The notes under the pieces: generated by a model
What the model was told of the DNA's origin: nothing
Seen by the model: only the letters and a program-made list of their open reading frames with translations
Databases searched by the model: none
Position numbers and translations under genes: made by a program
Shown here: in pieces, positions 8,504 to 17,310 of the stretch
Layout: each line of letters opens with the position of its first letter
Numbering within the stretch: the stretch's first letter is position 1
DNA from: Paenibacillus sp. PL91
GTDB lineage: Bacteria > Bacillota > Bacilli > Paenibacillales > Paenibacillaceae
DNA: 64,000 nucleotides
Direction of reading: 5' to 3'
Assembly (NCBI RefSeq): GCF_012935325.2
Contig: NZ_JABBYG020000001.1
Location: 620,001 to 684,000 of the forward strand

Positions 8504-10966
8504 ATGAGTATGCTGGAACAGTTTTTACCGGCGTTTTTGGAGGAGGTTGTAGGAGACCGCTTCGGACGCTATTCAAAGTATATTATTCAGGATCGTGCCA
8601 TTCCTGACGTTCGCGATGGTCTGAAGCCTGTGCAGCGGCGTATTCTATATGCGATGTATGATTCAGGCAACACGCCGGATAAGCAGTACCGGAAATCGGC
8701 TAAAACGGTCGGCGATGTCATGGGCAACTATCACCCGCACGGTGATTCATCCATCTACGAGGGTATGGTTCGGATGGCGCAGCCTTGGAAGATGGGGCAT
8801 CCGCTCGTTGACGGCCACGGCAACTGGGGCTCGCAGGATGATGATCCGGCAGCGGCTATGCGTTATACGGAAGCGCGCTTATCGCCAATCGCGATGGAGC
8901 TGCTTCGTGATATCGAGAAAAGAACGGTTCAATTCAAGGATAATTTCGATAATACGACGAAGGAGCCGGTTGTGCTGCCGTCGCGGTACCCTAACCTGCT
9001 CGTTAACGGGACCAGCGGTATCTCTGCCGGCTTTGCCACGGAAATACCGCCCCATAACCTGCGAGAGGTTATAGACGCGTGTATCGCGCTTATGGGAAGC
9101 CCTGAGCTTACGCTTGAGGAGCTTATGACCTACGTGAAGGGTCCGGATTTTCCTACCGGCGGCATCATCATGGGCGAAGAGGGCATCCGAGACGCTTACG
9201 CTACCGGGAAAGGACGTATTTATATACGTGCCAAAACCTCGATCGAGGAAATGCGCGGAGGCAAGCAGCAGCTTGTCATCACTGATATCCCGTATCAGGT
9301 CGTAAAATCCAGACTTGTTACCGCGATGGAAAACATTCGTCTGGAGAAAAAGGTCGAAGGCATCGCTGAAGTACGCGACGAGAGCGGGCGCAACGGTCTT
9401 CGCATCGTAGTGGAATTCAAGAAGGATGCCGATGCGCAGGGCATACTTGCATATTTGTTCAAGAAAACCGATCTGCAGGTCGCTTACAGCTTCAATATGG
9501 TCGCAATCGTGAACAAAACGCCAATGCAGCTGGGCCTGAAGCAAATATTGTCTGCCTATATCGAGCATCAGAAGGAAGTCGTAACCTTCCGGACAAAATA
9601 TGATCTTGAAAAGGCTGAGGACCGGGCCCATGTGGTCGAAGGTCTCGTTAAAGCGCTCAATATTTTGGATGAGGTCATTGCAGCGATCAAAGCTTCCAAA
9701 AATCGTGCGGATGCGCAGGACAACCTCATAGCGAAGTTCGGCTTTACCGCACGCCAGGCGGATGCGATTCTTACCTTGCAGCTGTACCGTTTAACGAATT
9801 TGGAAATTACGACGCTTGAGAAAGAGCTGAAGGAAGCGATGAAGAAGATCGCTTACTTGAAATCGATTTTGGCGAGCGATAAGAAGCTGATTGGCGTTAT
9901 TAAGGACGAGCTGCTTGAAATTCAAACGAAATATGGCATTGACCGCCGTTCCGACCTACGCGGAGAGATCGAGGAGCTGAAGGTCAACCTGGAAGTGCTT
10001 GTTACGGCTGAGGATGTTCTCGTTACGCTAAGCCATGACGGTTATGTGAAGCGGACAAGCATGTTATCCTTCACAAGGTCAGGCGGAGAGCGGCAAAACG
10101 CGGGAGTGAAGGAAGGCGACTTCGTACGGGAGCTGCTTGAAGTCAATACGATTGACAATTTGCTGCTGTTTACGAAGAAGGGCCAATATTATTTATTGCC
10201 TGTCCATCAAATTCCGGAATTCAAGTGGAAGGACACGGGGACGGCAATCGTAAACGTCGTTCCGATGCCGAAGGACGATTCGATTGTAAGTGTCATTCCG
10301 ATCAAAGATATCGCATCTTCAAGCGCGTCATTGGTCTTCGTTACGAAGCGGGGCCAAGTGAAGCGAACGGAGCTTAAGGAATATGCGACAACGAGATCAA
10401 CTGCAGTTGCAGCATGCAAGGTTTCTGAGGGCGACGAGGTCATCCGAGTCGTGATTAGCGATAGTACGATGCAGATAATGCTGATCACGAAGCAAGGCAT
10501 GAGTATTCGCTTTGCGGAAACCGAGGTTAATCCGATGGGCAGGGTAGCAACAGGCGTCAGAGGCATCCAGCTTAAAGATGGCGACGAGATTATTGCCGCA
10601 GAACGAGTTGCTGAGGATGAGGGCGAAGTGCTCGTCATCACCGATATCGGATATGCCAAACGGTCGCTTCTGCTGGATTATCCAATTCAGGGAAGAGGCG
10701 GCAAGGGCGTTCAAACGTTCGAATTCAAAGAAGGCAAGCGCGTGCGTCCAAACGGCGCATCGCTAGTCGGAGCTTATTACTGCAAAGAAGACAAGGAAAT
10801 CGTGGCCATTACGTCATCTGGTGCGAGACTTGTTGCAACCTCAGAGAAAGCGCCAATCGAAGAGCGTAAAGCGATAGGTAAGCTCGTATTCCCAGTAGAG
10901 AAAAATGATGTGATCACGAATACGCTAGCACGCTCTCTGATAGATTCTAATCAAAAGGGCGATTAG
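8504..10966 (+). CDS. parC: DNA topoisomerase IV subunit A
   Basis: ParC is the DNA-cleaving half of topoisomerase IV. The protein is 820 aa and its start is preceded by GGGGGGATT. The [20 protein letters not shown] opening is typical of ParC, not GyrA. The catalytic tyrosine is Tyr121 in [11 protein letters not shown]. The quinolone-determining loop reads [15 protein letters not shown], with Ser82/Ser83 and Glu86 intact. A coiled-coil region follows, then a C-terminal beta-pinwheel (from about residue 500) that includes a degenerate GyrA-box-like QGRGGKG. The last 20 nt overlap the 3' end of a small gene on the other strand. Confidence 0.95.
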   Translation: MSMLEQFLPAFLEEVVGDRFGRYSKYIIQDRAIPDVRDGLKPVQRRILYAMYDSGNTPDKQYRKSAKTVGDVMGNYHPHGDSSIYEGMVRMAQPWKMGHPLVDGHGNWGSQDDDPAAAMRYTEARLSPIAMELLRDIEKRTVQFKDNFDNTTKEPVVLPSRYPNLLVNGTSGISAGFATEIPPHNLREVIDACIALMGSPELTLEELMTYVKGPDFPTGGIIMGEEGIRDAYATGKGRIYIRAKTSIEEMRGGKQQLVITDIPYQVVKSRLVTAMENIRLEKKVEGIAEVRDESGRNGLRIVVEFKKDADAQGILAYLFKKTDLQVAYSFNMVAIVNKTPMQLGLKQILSAYIEHQKEVVTFRTKYDLEKAEDRAHVVEGLVKALNILDEVIAAIKASKNRADAQDNLIAKFGFTARQADAILTLQLYRLTNLEITTLEKELKEAMKKIAYLKSILASDKKLIGVIKDELLEIQTKYGIDRRSDLRGEIEELKVNLEVLVTAEDVLVTLSHDGYVKRTSMLSFTRSGGERQNAGVKEGDFVRELLEVNTIDNLLLFTKKGQYYLLPVHQIPEFKWKDTGTAIVNVVPMPKDDSIVSVIPIKDIASSSASLVFVTKRGQVKRTELKEYATTRSTAVAACKVSEGDEVIRVVISDSTMQIMLITKQGMSIRFAETEVNPMGRVATGVRGIQLKDGDEIIAAERVAEDEGEVLVITDIGYAKRSLLLDYPIQGRGGKGVQTFEFKEGKRVRPNGASLVGAYYCKEDKEIVAITSSGARLVATSEKAPIEERKAIGKLVFPVEKNDVITNTLARSLIDSNQKGD

Positions 10967-11114
10967 GCGGGTCAAAACGCTCGATCACTTCCAATAGAGC
11001 TTCAAGCATGACCCACAATGGTACCAGCTCATCCGGGCGGTCCAGCCATTGTGGGTCTTTTATGATGCCGTAGCTTTTAATTTTTTGCATGATTAACGCT
11101 TTTCTTTCGTCCAC
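10947..11114 (-). CDS. Small hypothetical protein (55 aa), convergent with parC
   Basis: A short leftward frame encodes about 55 aa, rich in acidic and hydrophobic residues, reading [16 protein letters not shown] at the start and FDPPNRPFD at the end. AAGGAG (complement of 11125-11130) is placed 10 nt before the GTG at 11114; an upstream in-frame GTG at 11123 is too close to it. The helix-like middle [18 protein letters not shown] is amphipathic. No family recognised. The good ribosome site, lack of a competing frame and Bacillus-like composition argue that it is real, but it is short. Confidence 0.55.
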   Translation of the reverse strand: MDERKALIMQKIKSYGIIKDPQWLDRPDELVPLWVMLEALLEVIERFDPPNRPFD

Positions 11115-11318
11115 TGGGTTCACGCTCCTTACTGTTTAAGCAAAAATAGACATAGCTCTGGGCCTTCGCCACATTGTATGTCTAACGCTGTCATAATGTT
11201 CGTTATTGTATCGATTAATATCGCAAATTATTAATTGGGTTAATCTTTTATTCGACATTAAAGACTGATATAATGAAAAACAAATAGATGTAAATTGACA
11301 GGGAGCGGGTGTGAAGCT

Positions 11319-11723
11319 ATGGTATCTGGAGAATTTACTCGATTATGGACGAAGCTTTCGCGTGAATGGAAAAACAACTTGGAGCAGTCGCTAGCTCCGT
11401 TGACGGAAGGGCAGCTGAATGTGCTCGATTTGCTGCTGCAGCATCAGCCTATGAAACCATCGGATTTGCTTCAGTATTTAGCGACCACGCCTGCTGCAAT
11501 AACGACACTGCTTGACCGGATGGAGAAAAATGGGCTTATTGAACGCACAAGAGATGATAATGATCGAAGAATCGTTTGGGTTTCGGTATCGGAGAAGGGC
11601 AAAGCGGAAGCGGAGCGCGGTACAACGATTCGGACCGAAATGATCGAACAATCGTTGGACCGCATTTCCTCACATAATCAGCAGCTGCTCGTATACTTGC
11701 TTGGCAAGGTTGCGAATTTGTAA
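11319..11723 (+). CDS. MarR-family transcriptional regulator
   Basis: This 134 aa protein has the winged-helix pattern of MarR dimers. An N-terminal dimer helix is followed by LNVLDLLLQHQPMKPSDLLQYLATTPAAITTLLDRMEKNGLIERTRDDNDRRIVWVSVSEKG. The recognition helix is TPAAITTLLDRMEKNG and the wing carries D-D-N-D-R-R. The start at 11319 is the first ATG after GGGAG at 11301-11305, although the spacing of 13 nt is long. It stands alone, with no neighbouring transporter to name as a target; it probably represses itself and something elsewhere. Confidence 0.88.
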   Translation: MVSGEFTRLWTKLSREWKNNLEQSLAPLTEGQLNVLDLLLQHQPMKPSDLLQYLATTPAAITTLLDRMEKNGLIERTRDDNDRRIVWVSVSEKGKAEAERGTTIRTEMIEQSLDRISSHNQQLLVYLLGKVANL

Positions 11724-11735
11724 GCCTGCTTTAAA

Positions 11736-13010
11736 CTATTCTGTTTTTTTCATGGAATCAAGCCGATTGCGCAGCAATTTATAATTTTTTTGAAGCATAT
11801 CGTAGTCGGCTTGTGATAGCAGGGTGTCAGTTGCAGCGGCTATCGTTTCTTCGATTGGCAAAATGCGATAGCGGAATGAACGATCCGGCTTGTAGCGATG
11901 CACCCATGTCGGAATCGATTCGATTTCGGTAAGGTCAACGGTACCATCCGTCATATTTTTACGAACATTTACTTTGAATATAACCCCGTAATCCTTCGTT
12001 TCGCCCCGCTGATTGGAAATGAAATTACCCATAGAATAAATAATTAGTCCTTTTCTTACATGGCCATTCGCTTCTGTTGCTTCAAAGACCTCATACGGCT
12101 GAACGACATGGGGATGAGAGCCTGCAATAATATCGGCCCCCGCAGCGACTAGCGCTCTTGCCAAACGTTTTTGCTCGTCATTGGGTGCAGTCTGATACTC
12201 GGTGCCAAAGTGAAGGGAAACCGTAATGAGATCGGCTCCAGCTTCCCGAAGCTTTGTGATGTCGGCTTTTATTTTTTGCTCGTCAATGAGCGAGACCAGA
12301 TAGGGCTTGCCTTCAGGAATAGGAATGCCGTTCGTTCCATAGGTGTAAGCTAGCAATCCCATGACAATGCCGTTTTTCTCTGATAAAAAAAGTCTGTCCG
12401 CTTCTTTTTGCGATGATGCCGTTCCCTTGGACGGAATGCCGAGCGCCTTCAGGTTATCTAGCGTACGCAGCACGCCTGATTCGCCTTTGTCCAGAGAATG
12501 ATTGTTAGCGTTGGTAATTAAGTTGAACCCCGCGTTCTTAAGCGCTTCGGCCAGCTCAATCGGTGCGTTGAAGGACGGATAACCGGTATAGCCGAACGCT
12601 ACTCCGGCAATCGGCGTCTCTAGATTGGCGATGACCCAGTCTCCTTGCTCCAAAATAGGCTTAACCTCTGCAAAAAAAGGATCAAAGTTGTAGCGATTTG
12701 CCGCTTTGTCATAAGCGCCCGGCAGCTGCGGCGTATGCATCATGACATCGCCTACCGCCATCCAGACCGCATCGGCAAATACAGGCTTTGGCGGCTCTGT
12801 CGGTATGGGGGAAGGGGATGGAGAAGGCAAAGGCGATGGCGATGGCGTACTAGCGGCTTGCTCATCCTGCGCGGTATCAGATGTCGCTGCCGGAACAGCA
12901 GGTGGTGAAGCCCTATCGGTAACGAAGGGCATAAAAAAAATAATAAGCAAGCCGATTAGGCTTAAAACTAACAAACCGGCTTGTATTTTTCGGTGCCTTT
13001 TACGGCGCAT
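11736..13010 (-). CDS. CapA-family protein (poly-gamma-glutamate capsule-type phosphoesterase), membrane-anchored
   Basis: This 424 aa protein has a basic N-terminus and a membrane helix (residues 11-29). A Pro/Ser-rich linker (about residues 50-75, with repeated PSPSP) precedes a calcineurin-like domain of the CapA/PgsA type. Metal-site motifs are VGDVMMHTPQL, ANLETPI, NANNHSLDKGESG, SLHFGTEYQ and AGSHPHVVQPYE. The family is linked to poly-gamma-glutamate synthesis or transport, but no pgsB or pgsC is here, so the role is open; a cell-surface phosphoesterase is a safe description. The start follows AAGGAAGGA. It is likely the last gene of a leftward trio, 19 nt after the pseudouridine synthase. 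Confidence 0.88.
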   Translation of the reverse strand: MRRKRHRKIQAGLLVLSLIGLLIIFFMPFVTDRASPPAVPAATSDTAQDEQAASTPSPSPLPSPSPSPIPTEPPKPVFADAVWMAVGDVMMHTPQLPGAYDKAANRYNFDPFFAEVKPILEQGDWVIANLETPIAGVAFGYTGYPSFNAPIELAEALKNAGFNLITNANNHSLDKGESGVLRTLDNLKALGIPSKGTASSQKEADRLFLSEKNGIVMGLLAYTYGTNGIPIPEGKPYLVSLIDEQKIKADITKLREAGADLITVSLHFGTEYQTAPNDEQKRLARALVAAGADIIAGSHPHVVQPYEVFEATEANGHVRKGLIIYSMGNFISNQRGETKDYGVIFKVNVRKNMTDGTVDLTEIESIPTWVHRYKPDRSFRYRILPIEETIAAATDTLLSQADYDMLQKNYKLLRNRLDSMKKTE

Positions 13011-13029
13011 CTGGTGTTCGTCCTTCCTT

Positions 13030-13743
13030 TTATGTATCGCTTAGCATTCTGGAGGCAGTCTCCAGCTGCTCAGAAGACCACCAGCTCCATGTTTCCGATC
13101 CGCTAGGGATAGAGCGGAAGCTGATCCATTCCTTTGTAACCGGATGAGGAGCTGAAACCGAGGTCGACCACAGCGCAATATCACTCATTCCGCCGGCAGG
13201 CTTCGCGCCATATTTCAGATCGCCGACGAGCGGACAGCCGATATGCGCCATCTGTGCTCGAATTTGATGCGGTCTTCCTGTATGCAGCTTGACTGCGATT
13301 AAGGAATAACGACCGTTAACGGCAGCGATCTCATATTCTAAAACAGCTTCCTTCGCCTCATCTGCCGGTTTGTTGAAGACCGTAACCTGATTATGCTTAT
13401 TGTCCTTGCGGATATAATGCGTCAGACGGGCTTGAGGCTTGCTTGGCACACCCTGCACCACACAGACATACGTTTTGCCAAATTGGCGGCTGCGAACGGA
13501 TTCGGATAATCTGGAGGCTGCTTTCGAGGTTTTGGCAAAAACCATTACGCCGCCAACCATGCGGTCAAGACGGTGAACGAGGCCGAGAAATACGTTTCCC
13601 GGCTTGTTGTGCCTTTCCTTTAAATCCTGCTTGAGCAGCGTCAGCATGTCAGCATCGCCTGTGTCATCCTCTTGCGAGAGAATGCCAGGAGGCTTCACGA
13701 CAGCTAGCAAATGATTATCTTCATATAAAACGGTGATGGCCAT
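13030..13743 (-). CDS. RluA-family pseudouridine synthase
   Basis: This 237 aa protein converts uridine to pseudouridine in rRNA or tRNA. The catalytic motif is HRLDRMVGGVMVFAKT, with the nucleophile Asp in HRLDR. Further family motifs are LYEDNHLLAVVKPPGILSQ near the N-terminus and KLHTGRPHQIRAQM. It has no N-terminal S4 RNA-binding domain, so it is a short form like Bacillus YhcT/YlyB relatives or RluA itself. The target base is not predictable. Its ATG overlaps the stop of the upstream methyltransferase gene by one base (TAATG), indicating translational coupling. Confidence 0.9.
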   Translation of the reverse strand: MAITVLYEDNHLLAVVKPPGILSQEDDTGDADMLTLLKQDLKERHNKPGNVFLGLVHRLDRMVGGVMVFAKTSKAASRLSESVRSRQFGKTYVCVVQGVPSKPQARLTHYIRKDNKHNQVTVFNKPADEAKEAVLEYEIAAVNGRYSLIAVKLHTGRPHQIRAQMAHIGCPLVGDLKYGAKPAGGMSDIALWSTSVSAPHPVTKEWISFRSIPSGSETWSWWSSEQLETASRMLSDT

Positions 13744-14609
13744 TACTTAGACTCCCAACGTCCCAATATGCCGCAAGGCAGGTTTAAGCCGGACTTAGTA
13801 ATCGGCAACCCGATCTCGCCGCAATTAATTTCTCCGCCGTATTTGGCGTTCATCGTCATATGCAGCAGGTTGTGCAGCACAGAAGGGGAAAGGCCAGTCG
13901 TATAGGAGTTAATTAATAGAAACAGCGGATTGTCGGATAGAATTGATGTACACGACTGCAAAAACGGAAAAAGGTTTTCCTCAAGCTTCCACGTCTCGCC
14001 GTTCGGACCGCGACCATAGGAAGGAGGGTCCATAATAATCGCGTCATATTGCTTGCCCCGACGCTGCTCGCGTTGAACGAATTTAAATACATCATCTGTA
14101 ATGTAGCGGATAGGAGCGGATTCCAGCCCTGACAGCTGAGCGTTATCCTTGGCCCATTGGACCATGCCCTTTGCTGCGTCTACGTGGCAAACTTCAGCGC
14201 CTGCTGCGGCAGCAGCAACGGTTGCGCCGCCTGAGTATGCAAAAAGATTCAGCACACGGATAGGGCGGCCTGCCGATCTGATTTTGTCCATCATCCAGCT
14301 CCAGTTCACTGCCTGCTCTGGAAATAAGCCGGTATGCTTAAAGTTTGTCGGCTTAATGTGAAAGTTGAGCTCACCGTACGAAATCGTCCAACGTTCAGGA
14401 AGCGTGGGACTCATCGACCATTGACCGCCGCCGGAGTTGCTGCGGTGGTAATGACCGTCTGCTTTTTTCCAAAGACCCGTTTCATTTGTAATTGGCCAAA
14501 TAATTTGCGGATCAGGACGTCTAAGGGTATAGTTGCCCCAGCGTTCAAGCTTATCTCCGTCTCCAGTATCTATTACTTCGTAATCGACCCATTTATCTGC
14601 TATGTACAT
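13743..14609 (-). CDS. Class I SAM-dependent methyltransferase (RlmI/RlmK-like)
   Basis: This protein is about 288 aa. The Rossmann motif I is LNLFAYSGGATVAAAAAGA, followed by HVDAAKGMVQWAKDN. The catalytic DPPSYGRGPNGETW is an NPPY-type motif seen in RlmI and related rRNA or protein methyltransferases. There is no PUA domain. The ATG at 14609 is chosen because AAGGAAGGG lies 11 nt upstream; the frame continues upstream to 14735 but that part looks non-coding. Coupling to a pseudouridine synthase gene suggests an RNA target, which is inference. Confidence 0.85.
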   Translation of the reverse strand: MYIADKWVDYEVIDTGDGDKLERWGNYTLRRPDPQIIWPITNETGLWKKADGHYHRSNSGGGQWSMSPTLPERWTISYGELNFHIKPTNFKHTGLFPEQAVNWSWMMDKIRSAGRPIRVLNLFAYSGGATVAAAAAGAEVCHVDAAKGMVQWAKDNAQLSGLESAPIRYITDDVFKFVQREQRRGKQYDAIIMDPPSYGRGPNGETWKLEENLFPFLQSCTSILSDNPLFLLINSYTTGLSPSVLHNLLHMTMNAKYGGEINCGEIGLPITKSGLNLPCGILGRWESK

Positions 14610-14723
14610 GTTTTTCGTAACCCTTCCTTGACGTTGTTTTTGTAATATAATAATGTCATCGCTAATTATATCGAAGCTAACTCGATGAAGCAATGAAACC
14701 GCAGCAAATGGAGGCTGGTATTT

Positions 14724-15368
14724 ATTCTTAAGCAATGGAAAGGTTGGCTGTTTACGTTAATTGTGAGCTTGCTGCTGCTTGCAGCGTTAGCGGCAAGCAT
14801 CCCAGAGCAGGATGGCAATGCATTGGATCGTTCAGCGGAAGCGCTTATGGCAAGCATGAAGAGCGATGGTGCAACTGCTGTTTTTAAGCTTTTTTCTTAT
14901 TTGGGTTCGACAATTGCGATTATCGGAATCACGCTAGTAGCGAGCTTCATTATTGGTTGGGCGAGAGGGTGGATACGAGGAGCAGCAATCCTTGCTGGCA
15001 CAGCTCTAGCTTACGTTGTCAATGTAGGTCTAAAATTGTGGCTGGATCGGCAAAGACCAGCCGCAGCATGGGGAATCGAGGCGGATGGCGCAAGCTTTCC
15101 GAGCGGGAACGCCATGTTGGCGACGGCAATGTTCGGCCTGCTCGTATGTGCCATTATACAATTCAGCGGCGCATCGCGTATGATGAAAGCAGCTTGTTCG
15201 GTCGTTTCTGTCATCCTGATTCTGATGATGGGTTTGAGCCGCGTTTATTTTCATGTTCATTACATAACCGATATTTTCGGCGGCTATACGGCAGGAATGG
15301 CCGTGATCAGCCTGATTATGATTATTTTGAATACAATCCATAAAAAAAGAGGAGCAGCCTTATCATGA
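14724..15368 (+). CDS. PAP2-family membrane phosphatase, probably starting at a non-standard codon
   Basis: This is a five- to six-helix membrane phosphatase of about 214 aa. The motifs are K-x6-RP (KLWLDRQRP), a second motif PSGN where most relatives have PSGH, and SRVYFHVHYITDIFGG. The family acts on lipid phosphates such as undecaprenyl or phosphatidylglycerol phosphate. The only standard start is GTG at 14763, which has no ribosome site and would begin inside the first membrane helix. The frame runs back to a stop at 14694 with no ATG, GTG or TTG, but ATT at 14724 lies 9 nt after GGAGG (14710-14714). That choice gives ILKQWKGWLFTLIVSLLLL, a proper signal-anchor, so I take 14724. A sequencing frameshift is the alternative. 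Confidence 0.75.
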   Translation: MLKQWKGWLFTLIVSLLLLAALAASIPEQDGNALDRSAEALMASMKSDGATAVFKLFSYLGSTIAIIGITLVASFIIGWARGWIRGAAILAGTALAYVVNVGLKLWLDRQRPAAAWGIEADGASFPSGNAMLATAMFGLLVCAIIQFSGASRMMKAACSVVSVILILMMGLSRVYFHVHYITDIFGGYTAGMAVISLIMIILNTIHKKRGAALS

Positions 15369-15550
15369 TGAGCTTTGAATGCGAATGCGGAAATAAGACG
15401 CAAATGTTTGCTACCGGAGATCGGGACGAGCAGGGAAGAGAGTATATCGAGATTGAGGACGATGAGCGGCTAACCTTTACGATTGGCGACAAAAGCGTTC
15501 TATTTCGCTGTTCCTTCTGCGGCTACACCTATCGCTTGGAACAAATATAA
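15365..15550 (+). CDS. Small two-Cys-pair protein, putative zinc ribbon
   Basis: This 61 aa protein has FECECGNKT at the N-terminus and FRCSFCGYTYRLEQI at the C-terminus, with an acidic strand-rich middle. The two Cys pairs 40 residues apart could hold one zinc ion. The ATG overlaps the stop of the PAP2 gene (ATGA), so the two are translationally coupled; a second ATG follows at 15368. No family recognised. It is probably cytoplasmic. Confidence 0.7.
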   Translation: MMSFECECGNKTQMFATGDRDEQGREYIEIEDDERLTFTIGDKSVLFRCSFCGYTYRLEQI

Positions 15551-15581
15551 GGACCGATTTTAATTTTATTGTGGAATGTTA

Positions 15582-15610
15582 TTGAAAACCTTTACCTTTC
15601 GGAGTATGAT
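15582..15610 (+). promoter_or_regulatory. araA promoter (SigA type), possible cre overlap
   Basis: The -35 is TTGAAA (15582-15587) and the -10 is TATGAT (15605-15610), with a 17-bp spacer. The stretch 15583-15596 resembles a CcpA cre site at 12 of 14 positions, by my comparison with TGWAANCGNTNWCA. That would give carbon catabolite control, as expected for arabinose genes, but the two mismatches leave this uncertain. Confidence 0.75.
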
Positions 15611-15624
15611 AAGGGTACGTCAAG

Positions 15625-15636
15625 TTGTATGTACAA
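15625..15636 (+). promoter_or_regulatory. AraR-type operator 1
   Basis: TTGTATGTACAA is a near-perfect palindrome that fits my recollection of the Bacillus AraR box (TTGTNCGTACAA-like). It begins about 8 nt after the predicted transcription start of araA. Confidence 0.7.
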
Positions 15637-15668
15637 GTGCTCCGTCATACCAGTGATAACTAGCACTA

Positions 15669-15680
15669 ATGTCCGTACAA
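15669..15680 (+). promoter_or_regulatory. AraR-type operator 2
   Basis: ATGTCCGTACAA is the second half of a pair. Its centre lies 44 bp from operator 1, about four helical turns, so two AraR dimers could bind on the same face and cooperate. It lies in the araA leader. Confidence 0.65.
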
Positions 15681-15734
15681 GTTAATGCGTGAGCTTCATG
15701 CATTTATGAGGAATCATAAGGAGGAACCAATCCA

Positions 15735-17225
15735 ATGTTACAAGTTAAGCCTTATCAATTTTGGTTTGTTACCGGCAGTCAACACTTGTACGGGCCAGAA
15801 ACACTAGAGGAAGTCGCACAGCATTCACGTATCATTACGGCGGCGTTGAATGAAGATTCTATTTTCACCTCCGAGATTGTATTTAAACCTGTAGTAACAA
15901 CTCCTGAAGAAATTTACAAGCTTTGTATAGAAGCAAAAGCGGACGAGAGCTGTGCAGGTCTTATTACATGGATGCATACCTTTTCGCCGGCAAAAATGTG
16001 GATTCATGGCTTATCGGAGCTTCGCAAGCCGCTGCTTCACCTTCATACGCAATTTAATCGCGATATTCCGTGGGATACGATTGATATGGACTTCATGAAC
16101 ACGAATCAATCGGCGCATGGCGACCGTGAGTATGGCCATATTTTCTCCCGCCTTGGCCTTGAACGCAAAGTAGTAACGGGCCACTGGGAAGACGGCGTTA
16201 CCCGCTCGCGTATAGCAAGCTGGATGGGTACGGCTATTGCCGTAAACGAAGGGCGCCATTTGAAAGTAGCTCGCTTCGGCGATAACATGCGTCAAGTTTC
16301 CGTAACCGAAGGCGATAAGGTTGAAGCGCAAATTAAATTCGGCTGGTCGATCAACGGCTACGGCATTGGCGATCTCGTTGCCCGCATGAACGAGGTTTCG
16401 GATGCAGAAGTGAAGCAGCTTCTGGAAGAGTACAGTGATCAGTACGACATTTCATCGGAGACGCGCGGCAATGCAGCGTCTTGGGCATCAATCGGCGAAC
16501 AAGCTCGTATTGAGCTTGGCCTTAAAGGATTTCTGCAAGAGGGCGGATTCTCCGCATTTACAACTTCCTTTGAAGATCTGCACGGCATGAAGCAGCTTCC
16601 AGGTCTTGCGGTCCAACGCTTGATGGAGCAAGGCTATGGCTTCGGCGGCGAAGGCGATTGGAAAACATCCGCGCTTACCCGTCTAATGAAGCTGATTGCG
16701 AACAACAAAGGCACTTCCTTCATGGAGGACTACACGTATCACCTAGAGGAAGGCAATGAGCTGGTTCTTGGCTCGCACATGCTTGAGGTATGTCCTACGA
16801 TAGCGGACAGCCGTCCAAAAATCGAAGTTCACCCGCTTGGCATTGGCGGCAAGGCCGATCCAGCGCGTATCGTTTTCGACGGACGCTCCGGTTCAGCGCT
16901 TAACGCTTCGCTTATTGATCTAGGCAACCGCTTCCGCTTGATTATTAACCAAGTAGATGCCGTTAAACCAACTCACGATATGCCGAAGCTTCCCGTTGCT
17001 CGTGTATTATGGAAGCCGGAGCCGTCGCTTCGCGATGCTGCTGAAAGCTGGATCTATGCCGGCGGCGCTCACCACACCGTATTCTCATACGTTGTAACGA
17101 CTGAGCAGCTAGTGGACTGGGCTGATCAAGTTGGCATCGAAACCGTTGTCATCGATAAGCAATCGACGGTTCGCGGCATACGCAATGAGCTTCGTTGGAA
17201 CGATCTTAGCTACCGAATTCGTTAA
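15735..17225 (+). CDS. araA: L-arabinose isomerase
   Basis: AraA converts L-arabinose to L-ribulose, the first step of arabinose use in the cytoplasm. The protein is 496 aa, the family's usual length, and opens with YQFWFVTGSQHLYGPE. The metal-binding residues lie in EGDWKTSA, the following Glu of FMEDYTYHLEEG, GSHMLEVCP, and GGAHHTVFS near the C-terminus. AAGGAGG lies 8-9 nt before the ATG. It is preceded by a strong promoter with two AraR-type operators. araB and araD do not follow; the gene ends at a strong terminator, so the rest of the pathway must be elsewhere. Confidence 0.97.
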   Translation: MLQVKPYQFWFVTGSQHLYGPETLEEVAQHSRIITAALNEDSIFTSEIVFKPVVTTPEEIYKLCIEAKADESCAGLITWMHTFSPAKMWIHGLSELRKPLLHLHTQFNRDIPWDTIDMDFMNTNQSAHGDREYGHIFSRLGLERKVVTGHWEDGVTRSRIASWMGTAIAVNEGRHLKVARFGDNMRQVSVTEGDKVEAQIKFGWSINGYGIGDLVARMNEVSDAEVKQLLEEYSDQYDISSETRGNAASWASIGEQARIELGLKGFLQEGGFSAFTTSFEDLHGMKQLPGLAVQRLMEQGYGFGGEGDWKTSALTRLMKLIANNKGTSFMEDYTYHLEEGNELVLGSHMLEVCPTIADSRPKIEVHPLGIGGKADPARIVFDGRSGSALNASLIDLGNRFRLIINQVDAVKPTHDMPKLPVARVLWKPEPSLRDAAESWIYAGGAHHTVFSYVVTTEQLVDWADQVGIETVVIDKQSTVRGIRNELRWNDLSYRIR

Positions 17226-17255
17226 TATGCATCAAGTCTGATCCAACGATAAAAT

Positions 17256-17305
17256 AAGAGGCTGCTGCATTAAACCAATGGAAAGGTTTAATGCAGCAGC
17301 CTCTT
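17256..17305. terminator. Bidirectional terminator between araA and the leftward gene
   Basis: A perfect 21-bp stem (17256-17276 with 17285-17305) and an 8-nt loop separate the convergent genes. T-rich runs lie on the outer side for leftward transcripts (complement of AAAATA), and TCTGTTT follows for rightward ones. Confidence 0.85.
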
Positions 17306-17310
17306 TCTGT

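Noticed and set aside
6497..10966. Gyrase (gyrB-gyrA) instead of topoisomerase IV
   Set aside because: Both proteins match ParE/ParC better in the N-terminal and Toprim motifs, the GyrA box is degenerate, and there is no dnaA-dnaN-recF context.
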